Positions 22,096 through 34,755 of a stretch of DNA of 64,000 nucleotides are shown piece by piece. Position numbers and translations under genes: made by a program. Source of the stretch: Thermothielavioides terrestris NRRL 8126. Its lineage: Eukaryota > Ascomycota > Sordariomycetes > Sordariales > Chaetomiaceae. The notes under the pieces are model-generated. The model made no database searches, was not told where the DNA came from, and worked only from the letters and a program-made list of their open reading frames with translations. Location: positions 1,798,001-1,862,000 of the forward strand of contig NC_016457.1 of the NCBI RefSeq assembly GCF_000226115.1, read 5' to 3'. Every line of letters starts with the position of its first letter. Positions within the stretch are counted from its first letter, which is position 1.

Positions 22096-25000
22096 GGTTG
22101 GATGGTCCCCGCTAACAAGGGCTTGTGGCGGTGAGCAATCTACACTATGTTTGCGGTCAGATTTTGTCTTGTTTTTCTTTATCCGGGGTTGTCATTTGCA
22201 GTGCGGCCGGTGAATGAACGGAGAGACGCCGTTCATGATCGGCAATGGCGTTGGGATGAAAAGAAAAGTGGGGTCCATTTAGTTGGCCGGGATGTCCTGT
22301 AGCTATGACGTGCATGCTGTTGGCAGAGAACTCAATTGCATCCCAGGTCCCTCCCGTCTACACTAATTCGGATGGGATGGATTCTGGGAAGCCTCAGTGG
22401 GATTCGATTTCCTCGGCATCTTGTCACATCGCAATACGGGAGGTTCCTCAATCGTGGTAGGGCCTTGGACCAGCCGAGCTTGTGTCGTTCCCTGGCCGAG
22501 AGAGGATTAGGCGGACCCAAGCATGCTCGGTGGCACGCCGCGGAGCCACTCAGTTTCCGGGCGTTTGGGTACCAAGAGTTGGGGGCAGCACCTTAGCATC
22601 ACACCGCCGTCGAATCACGCTCGGCGGCAAGCCCGGCTTAGGAAGATGGGCCGAATCGAGAGCTCCCTGCACCCTGCAGCTGGAGTGGAGCTTTGGCGCC
22701 TGTCTGCCAGGTTTTCTTGGGCCATTCTCCAAACGGCCTACCTGCTATGTACCTTAGATATGTAACGTTGATGCTGCCACAGTACCTAATGCAGTCAGAA
22801 GCAGCTCTACGTGGTTTTCGTGCGCTTTCTCCTCTCCTCGGCTGGTGTAGGTATGCAGGCAGGATTCCATAGTGCAGACAGGGGCTATTGAGGTTACATG
22901 GCGCTTCGCTGTGGTGTCTGGCACGCTCCATTGAAGGAGGTGCGCTTCTCGCGGTTACACCACACAGTCGAACTACACTCCGGATAGAGCAGACCATTGA
23001 CGCGGGAGAAGAGCCGGAGCTTAGACCGTCTTGGCACGCCACGACACGAAACAGTCACGGTCCCGCCGGTTTGGGAGGGCTCACCGCCTCTCTCTTGTTG
23101 GTCTGGCCGCATTTGAGTGAGCTTCTCGAAACCCACCTCAGCAATGCCACCCCGTGTCTCGAGTGTGTGGCGCAGCGTCTATGTCCTGGAGTTCGGTGAG
23201 AGGAGCCAGCGCGGGGTGGCAGCTTTTCGCCCGACGGCAAAACCTGAAAGGAGCGCAAGACCCCGCCGCAGCCACAATGCTTGGCTTCGCTTATTTCCCG
23301 GCTGCGAATGGCTTGCTCCCAACACCGTTAACGTTACATAGGTACCTTTTCCGTACACTACATAATGAACCCACACAGCGAAAACACGGCTTCCGTTTCG
23401 GGTATCAAGTTTCAATTGTGCCGGCGGCGCAATGATTTACCGCGCTGCCGCGGCCGTTCCAGGACCCGGAGGTGAGACGGCGATGGCCGAACCAGGGGCA
23501 CCAAGTTGGGTGTGGTTCACGTCGACCGGGGTGGAGATAGAAAATTCGGACCTGCGTGAAGTCATTTGGGCACGCAGACAGCAGACACGGAAGGGCTCCT
23601 TTGCCGGCCCAGAGGATGCGCCTGCATCGATCGACTGCGCGCGGGAGTGGTCGACAGCGGAGACGGCCAATTGGGACGGCGTTAAGTAAGACGCAGGACG
23701 GCGACCCCCAACTGCGGGCACCTCGTAGGGCTGAAGTGGATGGGGCACGTCTTCGAGAGGGGCCGTGCCTCCTTCGATGTGGGCCCCCCGGACCCGCCGC
23801 CTCGGTGATCCCCCCCTTGTGGTTACCCAAGCGCGGTCGGAAACGGCCCGTTCGACAGACAGTCGGAAGATATGTTCCATCTCGGGCCACGGCCAGGCTC
23901 AGGCCTTGCTAAGAAAAGAGCCGGAAGAGGTCCGAGCTGGTCAGTACCGTGTAAGGGAGCGGCGCAGGGTGGTGGGACGGCGACCACTTGCGGACGGCAC
24001 TCAGCGGCCCAGCCGATCGTCTCGATAGGTGGAGACCAAAGCGGCATTCTGACTGGCAGACCCCGCATCCTGAGTGGCGACCAAGCAAAGACGCCCAGCA
24101 AATTAACAAGCCGTAAATATACAAGGTGGATAATCGTGACAAAACAAGAACGTGCCAGGCCGTCGCACACGGGCGTCTGTGACACTCATGCGCTATCGCG
24201 GGTCGTTGTTCGGCTCACCGGCACAGGCCAGTGACGACGATGCTGCTGCGGATGCGGGGCGGGGTGTGGGGAGGGGGTTGAGGGTTGACACTGTGCAGAG
24301 ACTCGGCTGCTTCACCGCGAGTCTGGACGGGAGTATGGGCAGGGCAGGGCATACGAAATGCATTCACTCTCGAGCCGAGGATCGTCCCCGACTTTGGTCA
24401 CAAAACGGCTTCTGAGGAATTTTTCGCGTTTTCACCCAGTTGGGCGAGCCGCGGGGAGATGGAAAGATGCGAGTCTCGAGGCAGTGCTCGCTAAGGTAGT
24501 GAGTCTGAGGCGGGCTGCTCGCGGGTCGTTCCTGGAGCGTGTGGCTTTGCGCCGTCCGTCGTGACAGCGTCGACGCTCCGACCAAGATGGGACCGGCGAC
24601 GACATTAGGTACTGTGTAGGCAATACTGCAGTACTGTGAAAGAGGTACGCAATCGCAGCCGGGGATGGAAACCTGGAAGGCAGCAACTGCTCCCTTCCCA
24701 GCCTTCGACGTCAGCGAGAAGTTCGGCAATCAAGCAAGCTTCGCCAACCAATCCGGGACTTGACGCGGAGAGCCACCACCTCAGCGTGTGCCACCCTGGG
24801 TCATCGCGAGAGCGTCGAGTCATCAGCCTGGATGTCGGAATGCGCACACATTGTGTGCGTTGCGTCAAACGTTCTTCGTGTTGGTGCGGTTTTGGTTAAG
24901 GCCGCAATTTAGTCCAGCGGCACTGCGCATTTGCTCAACTCCTCGACCCGCGTACAACAAGTGTGCAACTCTCGACCTCACCAGCGCACCTATCGCTCTC

Positions 25001-25713
25001 AGGAACCCGTCCAAGCGGTGGACCACGGTCGAGGCCGAGCCGCAGAGAATGATACCGACAAGATCCCTGTAATGAGGCTAGCGGTCCCGACCCTGACGGC
25101 AGGGAGGAAGTGGGCTACAGTGGATCCACGCAGCGGATCAGTGGGCCTGCAGAAGGGGGCACAAGGGCCGCCACAGAACGAGCGGCCAAACAGATTTGGG
25201 CTCTTTAAGTCCCCATGAGCCTCGCCCCGGATCCTGGTACTTCACTGCCCCATGTCGACCCCGTCTTGTCTTCTTTTTCCCCTCCACGACCCCGATCCTC
25301 AGCTGGGCGACTCCAGCGGGATCTTTTCACTTGTCGGCGCCTCAACGTTGCCCTTCGGCTACCAGGTCTCGCCCACTGCAGCCGCAGACCGTCCCTGCCT
25401 TCTGCCGTCGTCCGATACGGTCGATTGACTGTAAATCATCTGAACGCGACGAAGTAAGCGAGGTCTGTCGTCCGAACTCTCCAAGACTGGCGCGGATTAG
25501 GGGAGCCTTCGTCCCACACGGTGGGCAAGCTTCCAGTTGCTTCTTCGAGCTTGACACGGGCCGTACCACTCCCGGCGGCGCAATTGGTTGGGGGTTAGCT
25601 CGTGCCGCTGGAACGCCAACTGCCGAGAGCGACGAGCTGGACACCTGCCCCGTTGCGGGCTGCCGAGGCCGGAGCGATCACGATAGTTAGCGGTGGCCTT
25701 CTTGACATCGACG
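22096..25713. other. 3.6 kb intergenic region
   Basis: No protein gene supported. Open frames up to 164 codons lack recognisable motifs and overlap on both strands. The last ~500 bp upstream of the zinc-cluster gene are pyrimidine-rich (CTTGTCTTCTTTTTCCCCTCC near 25265), as in fungal 5' leaders. A TAACGTTACATAGGTACC word lies at about 23330. Confidence 0.55.
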
Positions 25714-27920
25714 ATGGGCGCTCTGCAGCCCCAGGCCGTGGCCGCCAGCCCTGTCTCGGGCGATGCTGCGCTGAAGCCAAAGCGCGTCCGGACGAGCAAG
25801 CCGAAGGTTAAGACTGGGTGTAACAACTGCAAGTAAGCATGATCCCTTGGCGTTTTCCGCGCGGAACGGCCCCCTGCACCTGGGCGGCGCTGACGTTCGC
25901 GGCTCGCAGGCAGCGGAGGATCAAATGCGACGAGAAACGACCTGCGTGTGCCAACTGTGTCCGATCCAAGAGAATCTGCTCCGGCTACCCGCCGCCGCCC
26001 CGGAGCGCGCGTCCCTTCGAGGAGATCAAGATCGCCCCGAAGCCGCTCGTGGCCGCGGCACCGAGCGCAACGCCACTGAACCGCGAGCCGGTCCAGCTGC
26101 CTCCTAGGCGAATCGTGAGGTACCACCAGCGACGGACCACCCCGCCGTTGACGCCCACCACTCCCGTTGCCGTGACCATGCTCTACCGTCCGTCGATGAA
26201 CCTACCGTTCAGTGACCAGGAAGGCCAGTACTTCCACTTGTTCCGTGAGCACACCGCCAACGAGCTATCGGGCTTTTTCGACTCGGCCTTCTGGACCCGG
26301 AGTGTTCTGCAGGAGTGCCATTCCGCGCCGGCCATCCGTCACGCCGTTGTGGCGCTGGGCGCCTTATACAAGACGTTGGAGAAGTCGAACGAGTCACCTC
26401 CCGCGTCGCCATACCCGGACAGGGACCCCCGGGACAGCGCGGTGCGGCACTGGGAAATGGCTTTCAGGCAGTATTCCCACGCCTGCAACGCATTGGTGAA
26501 GGGGGAGTCGGCCGCGACAACCTCGAATAGGACGAGGTTGATGGCCAGCGTGCTGCTGGCTTGCTTTGACTCCTTTGTCGGCGACCACAGACAAGCCATC
26601 GTTCAGATCCAGACGGGCTTGGGGCTGCTGGAGCAGCTGCGTGCCGAGAGAAGGCGGGCCTTCCTCGCTTCGTCTGAAGAGCCGGTCGAGGAGGAGCTCA
26701 CCCAAATGTTCACCCGCCTCGCCATACAGGCGAAATCTTACGACATGGCCTTCCACTTCCCCCAGCCGTGGGTCGTGCGCCTAACCTCGAGCCAGGCGCA
26801 AGATCCCGCTTCTCCCGCGTCCGATGCCTCGTCGCCGATCGGCATCAGTCAGGACCCCATCCCGGACCGGTTTGCATCCGTCATGGAGGCTCGCCTGTCA
26901 TGGGACAGGCTCTGCGAGCGCTTCCTCCGCTTCACCGAGATTATGTTTGCCCAGGCTCAAAACGGCGTCATGGGCGTGCTGCCCACATCGTTACAGCATT
27001 ACGGCGTCTCGTTCAAAACGGACATAGAGGCCTGGTCCCAAGCATTCGACCCTATCCTCGCATCCCGGACCGCACCGGGCGTAAGCAGCCAGGAAAAGGC
27101 CGCGATCGCCGTACTCAAGATGTTCCAAATCATGGGCAAGATCCTGTTCCTCATGACCTTCAGCGACAGCGAAATGCACTTTGACAACTTCGTCCCCTAC
27201 TTCAAGAACATCGTTGACCTCGCCATCGAGGTGGTCGGCGACGAGGAGAGGAGAGCGGCGGCAAGGCGGTGTCCGGACCCGGCCTTCTGCCGCCACCGGC
27301 ACCGCTACCAGCCCGACATCTTCGGCGGCCATGAGTACGCCGCCCGCCACATCAAGCCGAGCTTCAGCGCCGACCTGGGCATCGTCCCGCCTCTGTATGT
27401 CGTCGCCACTAAGTGTCGTGAGCCGCACATTCGCAGGCAGGCTATCCAACTGCTGCGGAGCAGCGCCCGCAGAGAAGCGATGTGGGACAGTGAGCTGACG
27501 GCCCGGATCGGCATGTGGATTGCCGAAGTCGAGGAGGAAGGCATCGACTTCTTCGACGGCACCGGCTACGGCAACACGATCCCCACGCCTGGCTCCAGCC
27601 CCGTTCAGACCTCGCTGTCCCGCCCGTCGACGAGCAACGGCAGTCCCCTGGCGCAGTCCCGCTCCGAGCTCGGAAGCGCACAGTGGGACGCCGCTTCCGT
27701 CACTTCCAGCTCTGCCGGAGGCAGCGCGTACCCTCCCGGCCGATCCCCGCACCGGCCGCAGCGGCCGAACCCGGTCCCCATCCCCGAAGAGAAGCGGGTC
27801 ATGGTCCGGGCCGTCGAGTTCGACCTGCGTGAGCGCTCAGCCGTCATAAAGCTGGGGTCGAGGAACCTGAGGACGGGTACCCCGGATCTGAAGACGCGGC
27901 TCAGCAAGATCAGGTGGTGA
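25714..27920 (+). CDS. Zn(2)Cys(6) binuclear cluster transcription factor
   Basis: Two exons: 25714-25832 and 25910-27920. The 77-nt intron (GTAAGC...CTGAC...CAG) falls inside the zinc cluster, between the second Cys codon and the basic stretch. The product has 709 residues. The cluster uses Cys36, 39, 46, 53, 56 and 63 with exact C-x2-C-x6-C-x6-C-x2-C-x6-C spacing, after a Lys/Arg-rich N-terminus. The middle region (FHLFREHTANELSGFFDSAFW, then APAIRHAVVALGALY) resembles the fungal-specific regulatory domain of the DUF3468/Fungal_trans_2 type. The C-terminus is Ser/Pro-rich, ending in KIRW. It is a nuclear DNA-binding regulator; no target can be inferred and no biosynthetic cluster surrounds it. 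The ATG at 25714 was chosen because the first Cys pair would otherwise be lost. Confidence 0.93.
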
Positions 27921-29163
27921 ACGATGCTGTCTCCAAGTCGTTTCTCATTCTGAACTTACTCGCCCGGGCGGCGTTTTACTCCCCTTCTTATTCCTAACAT
28001 TCCTGATATCACCCGGTACATGGTATTGGTGAATATCATTGATTGCCCTGGCATTGGCGTCTACATTGCGGAGGAGCTACGCTCACTCAACCCGTTGACT
28101 TGACAAAAGGCAACCGCAGTATTTCTGGGTATCTTGTCACCCGCGACATTACCGCCCTTCCCAACCGACATAAAAAAACAGGACGAGCTTGGATCTCGGA
28201 TGGCCTGTCTTCGATTCTGGACTTCTGTCTTTTTGGCTTTCTAATTTTACGCGTATTATTTTGTAGTACATATGCGCGCGCGAGAGAGAGAGAGGGAGGG
28301 AGGGAAGGGAGACTGCCGATGTTGAGCGAGTTGAGCCCATCTAAGGAACGATCTGGTTATCTGAACATGATGGAAGGCGCAAGGGGCGAGGTGCATGCTT
28401 GCCCTGAACGGGAGAACAACTCTGTTGGAAGCATTCCGTTTGGAATGCTAGTGTATAATGAAAAGAAAGAAAACAAGAGCAATCTCTCTGACGTTACATG
28501 GCCAACCTACATCAGGTACCCAACGATACACGGGAGCAACAAGCTGAAGCTGGAGTAATTAACCCCCTCTATTAATTACTCTATAATCAACTTGCAGAGC
28601 CTACTAGTTGGTTATTATCAGAGAGAATCACGATCAAAAGCGCAAACGGTTTGTAAATGGTTTCGTCTCGTCTTCTTTGTCTTCGTCTCGCTGTGATCGT
28701 CAATCTCGTGACAGCAACCATGGGCCTCAATAGGCTCCAGACCCCGGAGGCAGCCCTCAAAGCCATGGCTGGGATTGCTTGGGAAAAAGAAATAAAAATG
28801 AAACAGTCAATCCAACTCGATTTTCCTTCCCCTTCTCCCGCCCTCGAGTCTCAGCCTCCTGATGCACCATCCCGTATCGCCCCTTCTTCCTCACCGTCCT
28901 CCCTCCTCGCCGGCAGCCCAGCCTCAAGGAAAGAAATAGATAGGCGCCAATAAAAACGCAACTCCTAAAACGCCGCCGTCATGAGGAGGTGCTGTTTGTA
29001 CTTTGATGTTCTGTGATATGCACTCCGAGTCCCAGGAAAGAAAAGCAGACCGCCGCCACCCATCCACCCAAAGTCACCCCGCACCATATCCTTCCAGCCC
29101 ACCCCACCATTGAAAAAAATCGCTTCCAATCACCGCAATAGATACGGGGCGGTGTGAGAAAAT
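27921..29163. other. Spacer with 3' flanks of the zinc-cluster and Hsp40 genes
   Basis: No gene supported. A GC/GA simple-sequence tract (GCGCGCGCGAGAGAGAGAG, then GGGA repeats) lies at about 28274-28312. The two genes converge across this interval. Confidence 0.6.
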
Positions 29164-30512
29164 CTACAAGATGTCCCTCAACCGCTGCTTCTGCGTCGGG
29201 GTGAGCGTGATGGGGAAGCGGACGTTGTACTTGACGATGAAGTTGCCGCGCTGGCCGGGCTTCTTGGAGATGGGCATGCCCAGGCCCGGGTACGAGTCCT
29301 GGCTGCCGGGCTGGGTGGGGTTGGACTTCTCGATGTTGAGGTTCCTGCCGTCGATGGTCGTGACGGTGCGCTGCCACCCCGTGAGGGCCTCCTTCAGGTC
29401 CAAGTCGACCGTGTGGATGATGTCGTCGCCGTCGCGGACGAAGAGCGGGTGTGGTTTCTGTGTGCGAAGTGTTTTTTTAGTATCCAATCTATTCATGAGT
29501 CGGTCGGTGGGGGGAAGGGGAATGAGCGGAGGGACAGGAGGGGAAAAAGTGGCTTACCTCCTCGACGATAAACACCAGGTCCTGTTGTCCACCCTCTTCT
29601 TGATCGCCGACGCCCTTGAAGCGGATCTTGCTGCCTTTCTTCAGACCCGGCTTGATGGGCACCTCCAGCACCGTGTCTGTCGTGGTGCGCTTGCCCGTCG
29701 CGTCGAACATCTTGCGCTTGATCTTCATCCTCTTGGTGACGCCCTGGAACAGGTCCTCGAGCGACAGCGGCAGCGGCCGCTCCACGGTGGTCACCTCGGG
29801 CGTCGGCGCCCGGGCGCTGCGCGCGCTCTCGCCGAAGGAGCCCCGCCCGCGGCTCCGCCCGCCGGTGGACGAGGTCGACGACCGCGCCCCGCCGCCGAAC
29901 AAGTCGTCGAACATGCCGCCGCCCAGCCCGCTGTCGCGGAAGGTGTTGCGGAAGAGCTCGTCGGGATCGGTGAAGTGGAAGTTAAACGTGCTGAAGCGCG
30001 GGCCTGCACCCGCACCTGGACCGCCGGCGTTGGCGAAGAACGAGGCGAAGCCTTCGGGCATGCCGCCCGCACCGCCGGCGAAGGGGTTCGGGCCGCCAGC
30101 GCCGTCGGGTTGGGGGACGCCGCCGCGCAGAATGAACTCGAGGCCGAACTGATCATAGATCTTGCGCTTTTCCGGGTCGGAGAGGATCTCGTATGCTTGC
30201 GAGCACTCCTTGAACTTCTCGGCGGCCTGCGGGTTGTCCTTGTTCTTGTCGGGGTGGTATTTTAGAGCCGCTTTCCTGGTGAGGGGTTAGCAACAGGGTC
30301 ACGCGGCGCAAGGGTGATGATGAAAGCAGATGGAACCAAATCAGATTATGTCGAGCTAGATGCGTGCGAAGAAACACGCATGATAGGTGCCGAAGCGCAG
30401 CACACAGGAGAGGAAATGGGCGGCGAACGTACCTGTATGCCTTCTTGATGTCGTCCTGTGAGGCCGAGGGGCTAATGCCCAGTAGGTCGTAGAGCTTCGT
30501 CTCCTTGACCAT
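29164..30512 (-). CDS. sis1: Type II Hsp40 co-chaperone (Sis1/Psi1-like DnaJ)
   Basis: Three exons on the minus strand: 30512-30433, 30275-29558 and 29457-29164. Introns are 157 and 100 nt; all junctions are GT-AG and in phase. The product has 363 residues. The J domain (residues 4-70) has the HPD motif at 34-36. A Gly/Phe/Pro-rich linker follows, including a [18 protein letters not shown] segment. Two beta-sandwich substrate-binding domains come next (starting near [22 protein letters not shown]), then a C-terminal dimerisation tail. There is no CxxCxGxG zinc finger, so it is type II. It stimulates Hsp70 ATPase and delivers clients in cytosol and nucleus; in yeast Sis1 is essential and restrains Hsf1. 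Length matches yeast Sis1 (352). The 5' leader contains CAA/CAG repeats. Confidence 0.95.
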
Positions 30513-31722
30513 CTTGGATGGTTTGCCGTAAGTTCGTCGACGAGGCTGTCGTTGGCGGAATCGATGAGATGACGCTGTTGTTGTTGCTGTTGCTGCTGCG
30601 TCTGATCTACTTGTTCGTTGTTGTTGCTATTGCTGTGGTCGGTGTCTAGCAAGCAGAAGCAGGGTAGCTCTTGTGCGGAGTGAGTTGGCCTGCGCTACCC
30701 CGATGGGGTCGGGTTGCAGGAAGATATGCCGGTCGGTTGTGTCGACGTCGAATTGGAAAGGGCAGCGTGTGGATAGCAGATTCTAGTCGCTGCAGGTCGC
30801 TCGTTGCAGCTTAGAATGCCAATGAAGTGGGCGAATGGTGGCTGTGGCTCCCGCGGCAGGAATTGGTGGCGACATGAAAGCTCCAGAGAGCTCTGGATGC
30901 TTCGCAGGGGCAGGTACGGCACAAGGAAAGGGTATTGGAGTTTGGATCACGTAAAACTCTTGGATTAAGGGCTGCAAATGCTCGCGAAGGCCAGAGCACA
31001 GTCCAAGCAAGACGAGGCTCTCGCCAACTGGAGGCTTTTGATGGGAGCACGAAGACGAGGCTTTGCAATTGCCTTGGCAGCGGTCGTGTTGCCCGGTCGG
31101 CGTGCGGGTGTGTAATGGTTTGTACACTAGAAGATTCGACGACGAGCCTATCGGCTTCCAAGGATCTGGAGACAGTGACGCAGCCGCGGCATGCGTCTAT
31201 TGTGTAAAGCCACACTCGACAAGAAGGCAGGAGGCTCAGGGCTTGCAGGATTTAAACGAGTCCCGAACAAGGGGGGTCAAATTGATGCATACACGAGACA
31301 TTTGCGATTTCGATCCCTAGTGTAAGTCACACCACTCCTCGCAACAATGATCGGAAGGCAAGCCTCATCGCCTGGGTTGTCCCAGGCTTTTGCCCCGCGC
31401 AGCTGCGCCCCACAATACTGTGTAAGTTATGAGTAGGGCGGTGAGGCGCACTGCGGGATTATGTAATGAATGTAACTAATGTTTGCCACGAAACTGATGA
31501 TGAGATGCCGAGCTTTTTGAGTGGAGACGAGTTTTCAGGAATCCGCACAAAAGAGCCCCACTGCGCTGTGTTTGGAGGTTCTCTTTCGCCCTTGGGTAGC
31601 AACTCAACTTTGGTTCGTCCAAACTTTAGAAGTTCATTTTATTTTACAAGCTATGATAGCTCGTGCAGTAAGCTCGGCGATCGGAAAGCGAAACACTTGC
31701 TGCAACCGGCAGTCTAATTTGA
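30513..31722. other. Upstream region of the Hsp40 gene
   Basis: CAA/CAG triplet runs at about 30570-30630 (minus-strand sense) lie in the probable 5' leader of the Hsp40 gene. No other gene supported. Confidence 0.55.
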
Positions 31723-33740
31723 TCAAATGATAAAGGAGCCCTCTTGCCAGGCAAGCCGTACAGCGGGCAGCTTCGCGGCCATGGCGAAGGCCTCGAGAGT
31801 GCCGTTGCAGGAGAATACTACATCTGCATCAGCGCGCCGCGGGTTGGTGGTGCTTGGGCTACCGCCCCCCACGCTGTACCCGAGAGGAGGTGCCCGTCGA
31901 CGTGCGCGGGCTGTGGACGGCGGCAGCGCCAAGATGCGCCGAATAAGACACGGTGCGGTACTCAAGTTCGCGATGCTGAGAGCGTTGTCAAGCGTAATGG
32001 TGCCCAGCTCGCTGTTTGAGTACGTATATTTCCACTCGCCGTTGCCGGCTCCATCGAACCGCAAGCCGGTGACCATCCTGGCAGCACTGTTTTCGCCTGC
32101 CGTAACGGGTTGCCGACTTGATTACGCCCGCCGCCATGTTTGATGACGATCTGGCCCGAAAACGCGGTGCTAGAAATGGGCAAGCCGCAGTGGATGATGC
32201 CCGAGATACTTGTTGGCCTCCTGCCACTGGAGCTGTTGTTGGAGAGCCGGGTATGTGATCTTCCACGGATAGTTAAAGTTGTACTTGGTCGCCGGCGGCG
32301 GCGTGCAACAGTTGGGTGATGAAGATCGTGGTGATGCAGCAATTGCTAAGCAAGCACTTGGTCCAGTTCTCTTACATGTTGCTACTCGAATCATCACCTT
32401 CGCCTTCACTGGCGGCTCCGGCAACCTCTTTGGGCGACACCACCTCGTTGAGCCTGCTCAATATCATTCGCTTTCAACCAGACCCAAGTTTGCCTTCGCA
32501 TGCATGAAAGGCGGCCGGGCCCGCCCTCACTCGAGACGAGGAGGCGTTTCCCTGTCCACGCTCATCACCATTCTCGCGGGGCAGCCGGGTCGGTGAGCGA
32601 CGGTGTTCCACGGGTTCCAGCTTGGCGGCTGAAGCCCTCTTCGCGGATACGCAGCCTCCCCTTCCTGTTCGAAGAAAGCCCAGCGAACACAGGCTCCAAC
32701 GAGAAGCTTCAAATGGCCCCACTTGTTCTGTCCTGTGGGCAGCAGCAACGGGAGCTCGTCACGTGGGCTCATAGATGCAGAGCGTCGGATTCCGTTCATC
32801 GGGTAGGATGAAGGGTCCCAGCTTGCCGTCCACGACAGCGACATCCATCGGGGTCATGGTCGCCTAGACTCCATGGCCCGAACCATGATCAGCGGTACTT
32901 GTTACCATACCACCATGGATTCGACGTTGACCAGCGCGATGCCGCCGATAACGTGAGCCACGCAGCCCGGGCTTGCGATACCAGAGCACAGCATGATTGG
33001 GGGGAACCCGTGGCGCTGAGATCGGCCCAGGAACTTGCAGTCCTGGTGGTCGATATAATGCCTGTGGTTTTTGATCGTTAGTTTTGGGGCAGTGAAGGCG
33101 GAGGTACGGCCGACTTGGAAGTTGGAACTCAAATCCCTGAGAAGCGCAACGCGAGACTCCCAGTTCAGCGTTAGGGCGTTCCGGGGAGATAGGTCGGAAA
33201 CAACCGCGCCCATGTGGTCCGATTGCGGCAGACGGACTCCGGCTGCAACGTATCAGGCTGCGTCCTCACAAGGGTGGTGGTCGAGTCCGAGGCGGTATTG
33301 GGCAAGTGTTACCCAGTTGTATGCCCTGTTGTAGTCAACCCCGCCATTGATGTACTCGGCAGCTTCAGCCTTGGAGGTTGTGGCATAGGCAAGACGGCGG
33401 CACTTTTCCATCAAACAGGATGATGTGGGCCTACGGTAGCCTGCCCCTGAGGTGCTATTCTTCGTGCCGCCGATGCCGGTTGTGGCGGAGACCCGGAGAA
33501 GTGGAGACAGCGCCGGCGGCGCATCTCGGGTCTTGGCGCGGCCCGAAAGATCCGCTTCCGGCCTACGCCGCATGATCGGCCGGCCGGCCGATGGTTTCCG
33601 CCAGGACGCGATTCCATCTAATAACCTCAAGAATTGCTAGGTTTACATGAATGGAATGCATGTTGCAGATGCGCTTTTGGCAGCTTACTTACCAGGTACG
33701 TGTGCATCACGTCGCTGGCCTTGTGGTAGTGCCTGGTCAT
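31723..33740 (-). pseudogene. Decayed multi-exon gene, family not recognised
   Basis: Coding-like pieces lie in order on the minus strand but no complete frame exists. ATG at 33740 opens MTRHYHKASDVMHTYL (33740-33693), followed by a clean 56-nt intron (GTAAGT...CTAG) and an open frame from 33636 to about 33256. An in-frame TGA interrupts it. The same frame then continues (33249-32905) through IDHQDCKFLG and IASPGCVAHVIGGIALVNVE. A likely 47-nt intron (GTATGG...TCTAG, near 32905-32860) leads into MTPMDVAVVDGKLGPF. After YEPT a one-base shift is needed to reach LPLLLPTGQNKWGHLKLL. More shifts occur near 32220 and 32080. At least one stop and three frameshifts argue for a pseudogene. I cannot name the parent. 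Confidence 0.55.
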
Positions 33741-34187
33741 CCTAGGGTTCCTCCTTCACTTTGTAAGGCCAGAAGCGCGGCAAGATGAGGAAGAAAACAT
33801 CCCATTTGGCATTCTTATGCCTGTTACCTAGTTTTCCGCATTTGGCTACTGAATTTCCAAGCTTCTCGGGCCGTGTGAGCGATCCCTAACCCAGGTTTCT
33901 GGGGATCCCCCAGGCACCCTCGGTCACGCCTGCCATTATTTACCTGACTCCTCGAACTACTTTTGTTCTCAAACTGGAAGGAGCATGTGGTAAAACGAAG
34001 TGGTCTGCCCCGAACAGTAAACTCCCCTCTGCGCTTCCTTCTTCTGCCTAACTTTAGGGCACACACTAGGGCATCGGTGTATCAACCTGCAAACTTTGAT
34101 AAATCCATCACACTCCTCCCGTCTCTTTGGCTTGTTCTCGCCGCCAGCACCTGCCAACCGCATTAAATATCCTACTACGCCACCAAT
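33741..34187. other. Spacer between the decayed gene and the eL43 copy
   Basis: No gene seen. The last ~100 bp (CTCCCGTCTCTTTGGCTTG) are pyrimidine-rich and may be the eL43 promoter or leader. The two loci are divergent. Confidence 0.5.
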
Positions 34188-34755
34188 ATGGCAAAACACA
34201 CAAGCAGCAAGATTCTCCTTTCCATGCCATTCGAGGTCGGCTGACTGACAATGCCGCAGAAGTCGGTATTTCGGGCAAGTACGGTGTGAGGTTAGTCCAA
34301 CTCGCGCAAGGCTTTCGGTCCACGTTGCTCCCTCGCAATTCCTGACATGGACCGACCGACGTCAGGTACGGCGCTTCCATCCGTAAGCAACTCAAGCGCC
34401 TGGAGATACGGCAACACGCTCGTTACACCTGGTGCGTGGTCCCGACATCCATTCGTCCCTACTGCAACAGACCAACGCCCAGAGACCAAGCATTCTCTAA
34501 CTTTCCTGTCCAGCGCGTTCTGCGGTAAATTCTCCGTTAAGCGCGTGTCTGCAGGCATCTGGGAGTGCCATCGCTGCAAGAAGACCATGACCGGAGGAGC
34601 CTACCAACTCTCGTGAGTCCACCGTGGTTCTGTCTCCAGGGATCATGGACGGATTTTAACCCTCCTTTGGCTTCAGAACTCTCGCTGGTGCGAGCGCCCG
34701 ATCCACTCTTCGCCGCCTGCGCGAGATCCATGAGGGCTGCATGCAACCCTGCTAA
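34188..34755 (+). CDS. rpl43: 60S ribosomal protein eL43 (L37a/L43), divergent copy
   Basis: Five short exons: 34188-34206, 34260-34290, 34366-34431, 34514-34612 and 34677-34755. All phases close, giving 97 residues. eL43 is a small zinc-ribbon protein of the large ribosomal subunit. Family features are [19 protein letters not shown], then a zinc ribbon with Cys39, 42, 57 and 60, then [15 protein letters not shown] and STLRRLREI. Introns 2-4 are GT-AG with CTAAC/TTAAC-like branch sites. Intron 1 would use a GC donor (GCAAGA at 34207), which gives exactly the usual N-terminal length. It departs from typical fungal eL43 at many conserved sites (HTSK for [20 protein letters not shown] for TVAGGAYTV-TPAAAA) and ends in an extra EGCMQPC. 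It may be a second, fast-evolving paralog or a gene on its way to inactivation. Confidence 0.8.
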
